Shown: piece after piece, positions 63,170-64,000 of the stretch
Layout of the letters: each line of letters begins with the position of its first letter
Position numbering within the stretch: the first letter of the stretch is position 1
From: Armatimonadota bacterium
GTDB lineage: Bacteria > Armatimonadota > Fimbriimonadia > Fimbriimonadales > Fimbriimonadaceae
Direction: 5' to 3'
Assembly: GCA_025360125.1 (NCBI GenBank)
Contig: JANYCU010000043.1
Span: 1 to 64,000 of the forward strand
Length of the DNA: 64,000 bases
Made by a program: the position numbers and the translations under genes
Notes under the pieces: generated by a model
Seen by the model: the letters and a program-made list of their open reading frames with translations, nothing else
Told to the model about the DNA's origin: nothing
Databases searched by the model: none

Positions 63170-64000
63170 TCACGCTAGAACAGTTATTTCATTCTGTTTC
63201 GGACGGAACACGAAAGGAAATACTAATACACAAGCAAACGTAATCCCCGTCGGAATCACGAAAATGGCCTGCCAATTGACTAGCTTATCAATCGACCCAA
63301 TCCCAGGAATTGAGATCTGAGCCGGAAGCGATGAGGTGTTAATTGACTCGATATAACCGCCGAGGATCGCGCCGATGACTCGACCAAACCCAAAAGTCAC
63401 AATCGCATAGAGTGCCTGAGCCGAAGACCGAATATCAACCGAAGCAACGCCAGCAACATACAGCGATCCACCAACCAAGAAACAAGCAATGCAAAAACCG
63501 TGCAGCATGATCGAAATTACCGTTGCCGCTACGCTCGTAAAGAACACGTAAATGACGAACCGCAAGAACCACGCGATCACCCCCAAATAAATGGTCCATC
63601 GATAGCCCAAACCCTTCAGGAAGTAGGGAAGACTCAGCATCATCACCACTTCTGAAACTTGAGCCAAGGACATATAAAAAGACACCTTCGCGGGAGCAAT
63701 GCCCAATCCCGCAAAACCGCTTTGTACGTAAGACTCGGGCAAATATCGTTTCAGCACATCGAGCGAAGGAGCGGTTAAGTAGCCCGGAGTGAACATATAA
63801 AAGAAGTCAAACTGTGTGCAAATCACCAGGCTAAAAACCATCAACATCATAAAGTTAGGGTTCTTCATCAACTGCATCGCCTTACCAAAGGCATATCGAT
63901 TTGCCGCCGATTTTGCCGGAGGAACCTTCGGTACAAACAGGCAAACAACACCCAGGATCACACTCAAAATCGCTGCAATGACAAACAGATCTCCCGAAAT
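63170..64000 (-). CDS. MFS permease, NupG-like, partial
   Basis: At least 276 residues; the start lies beyond the window's right edge. Six or more TM segments (AILSVILGVVCLFVPKVPP, FMMLMVFSLVICTQFDFFYMF, VSEVVMMLSLPYFLKGLGYRW, IMLHGFCIACFLVGGSLYVAGVA, ALYAIVTFGFGRVIGAILGGYI, AIFVIPTGITFACVLVFPFVF). The spacing and motifs such as GLGYRWTIYLGVIAWFLRF fit nucleoside:H+ symporters of the NupG type. Substrate inferred only loosely. Confidence 0.72.
   Translation of the reverse strand: MSGDLFVIAAILSVILGVVCLFVPKVPPAKSAANRYAFGKAMQLMKNPNFMMLMVFSLVICTQFDFFYMFTPGYLTAPSLDVLKRYLPESYVQSGFAGLGIAPAKVSFYMSLAQVSEVVMMLSLPYFLKGLGYRWTIYLGVIAWFLRFVIYVFFTSVAATVISIMLHGFCIACFLVGGSLYVAGVASVDIRSSAQALYAIVTFGFGRVIGAILGGYIESINTSSLPAQISIPGIGSIDKLVNWQAIFVIPTGITFACVLVFPFVFRPKQNEITVLA

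Overview
The window is a 64 kb chromosomal stretch from a bacterium with a Gram-negative-type envelope: lipoproteins with lipoboxes, a TolC-like protein, FtsE-FtsX with an EnvC-like hydrolase, and Sec signal peptides. Its house-keeping set (RNase J, separate glycyl-tRNA synthetase beta subunit, RNase P RNA, purA, purS, purQ, argH, leuC, metG, lipB, rnhB) and many secreted orphan proteins recall Armatimonadota/Fimbriimonadia-like bacteria. That placement is an impression, not a result. No rRNA, tRNA or CRISPR array was seen.

Positions 1-9.8 kb are an accessory island. It holds an XRE-type regulator behind a perfect palindrome, an HExxH protein overlapping a small partner, and a compact run of TcmP (three-Cys-motif partner), a DUF5131/Gp37-Gp68 three-Cys protein and an Abi_C (HEPN-clan) protein, which looks like a phage-defence module. 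An unknown protein and a second HEPN-like gene follow. Next comes a complete 3,506-bp IS1-family element (5803-9308) with perfect 16-bp ends and an 8-bp target duplication. Besides its single-ORF transposase it carries a candidate toxin-antitoxin-SecB chaperone (TAC) operon and a serine-dehydrogenase-type (Clp-fold) protease with a small partner. The insertion cut off the 3' end of a secreted-protein gene; both halves remain and the old frame can be rebuilt.

From 9.8 to 23.5 kb: an MFS transporter, a solute-binding lipoprotein, an SDR oxidoreductase with a flavodoxin stub behind it, a small lipoprotein with a good terminator, a sugar nucleotidyltransferase, a TolC-ABC ATPase pair without a permease, purA, an ECF sigma factor, a run of small proteins, and RNase J.

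From 23.6 to 34.7 kb: a NanE-ROK kinase fusion, glyS (whose base composition appears to change mid-gene), an acyl-CoA dehydrogenase relative, a tandem array of three small secreted paralogues, a DUF4434-like barrel, a TPR-like membrane-anchored protein, RNase P RNA with a clear promoter, and lipB-rnhB.

From 34.9 to 64 kb: a beta-propeller-like secreted protein, yraN, a large exported caspase-TPR protein, a TSUP permease, argH, a HAD phosphatase, ftsE-ftsX-envC (overlapping genes), leuC-ogt-(membrane protein)-GNAT, purS-purQ, an NlpC/P60 hydrolase, an S9 peptidase, metG, two large exported paralogues with an STN-like N-terminus, and a truncated MFS/nucleoside permease at the edge. Gaps between genes repeatedly hold degenerate tandem repeats of period 7 and short hairpins, several with a GGA loop.
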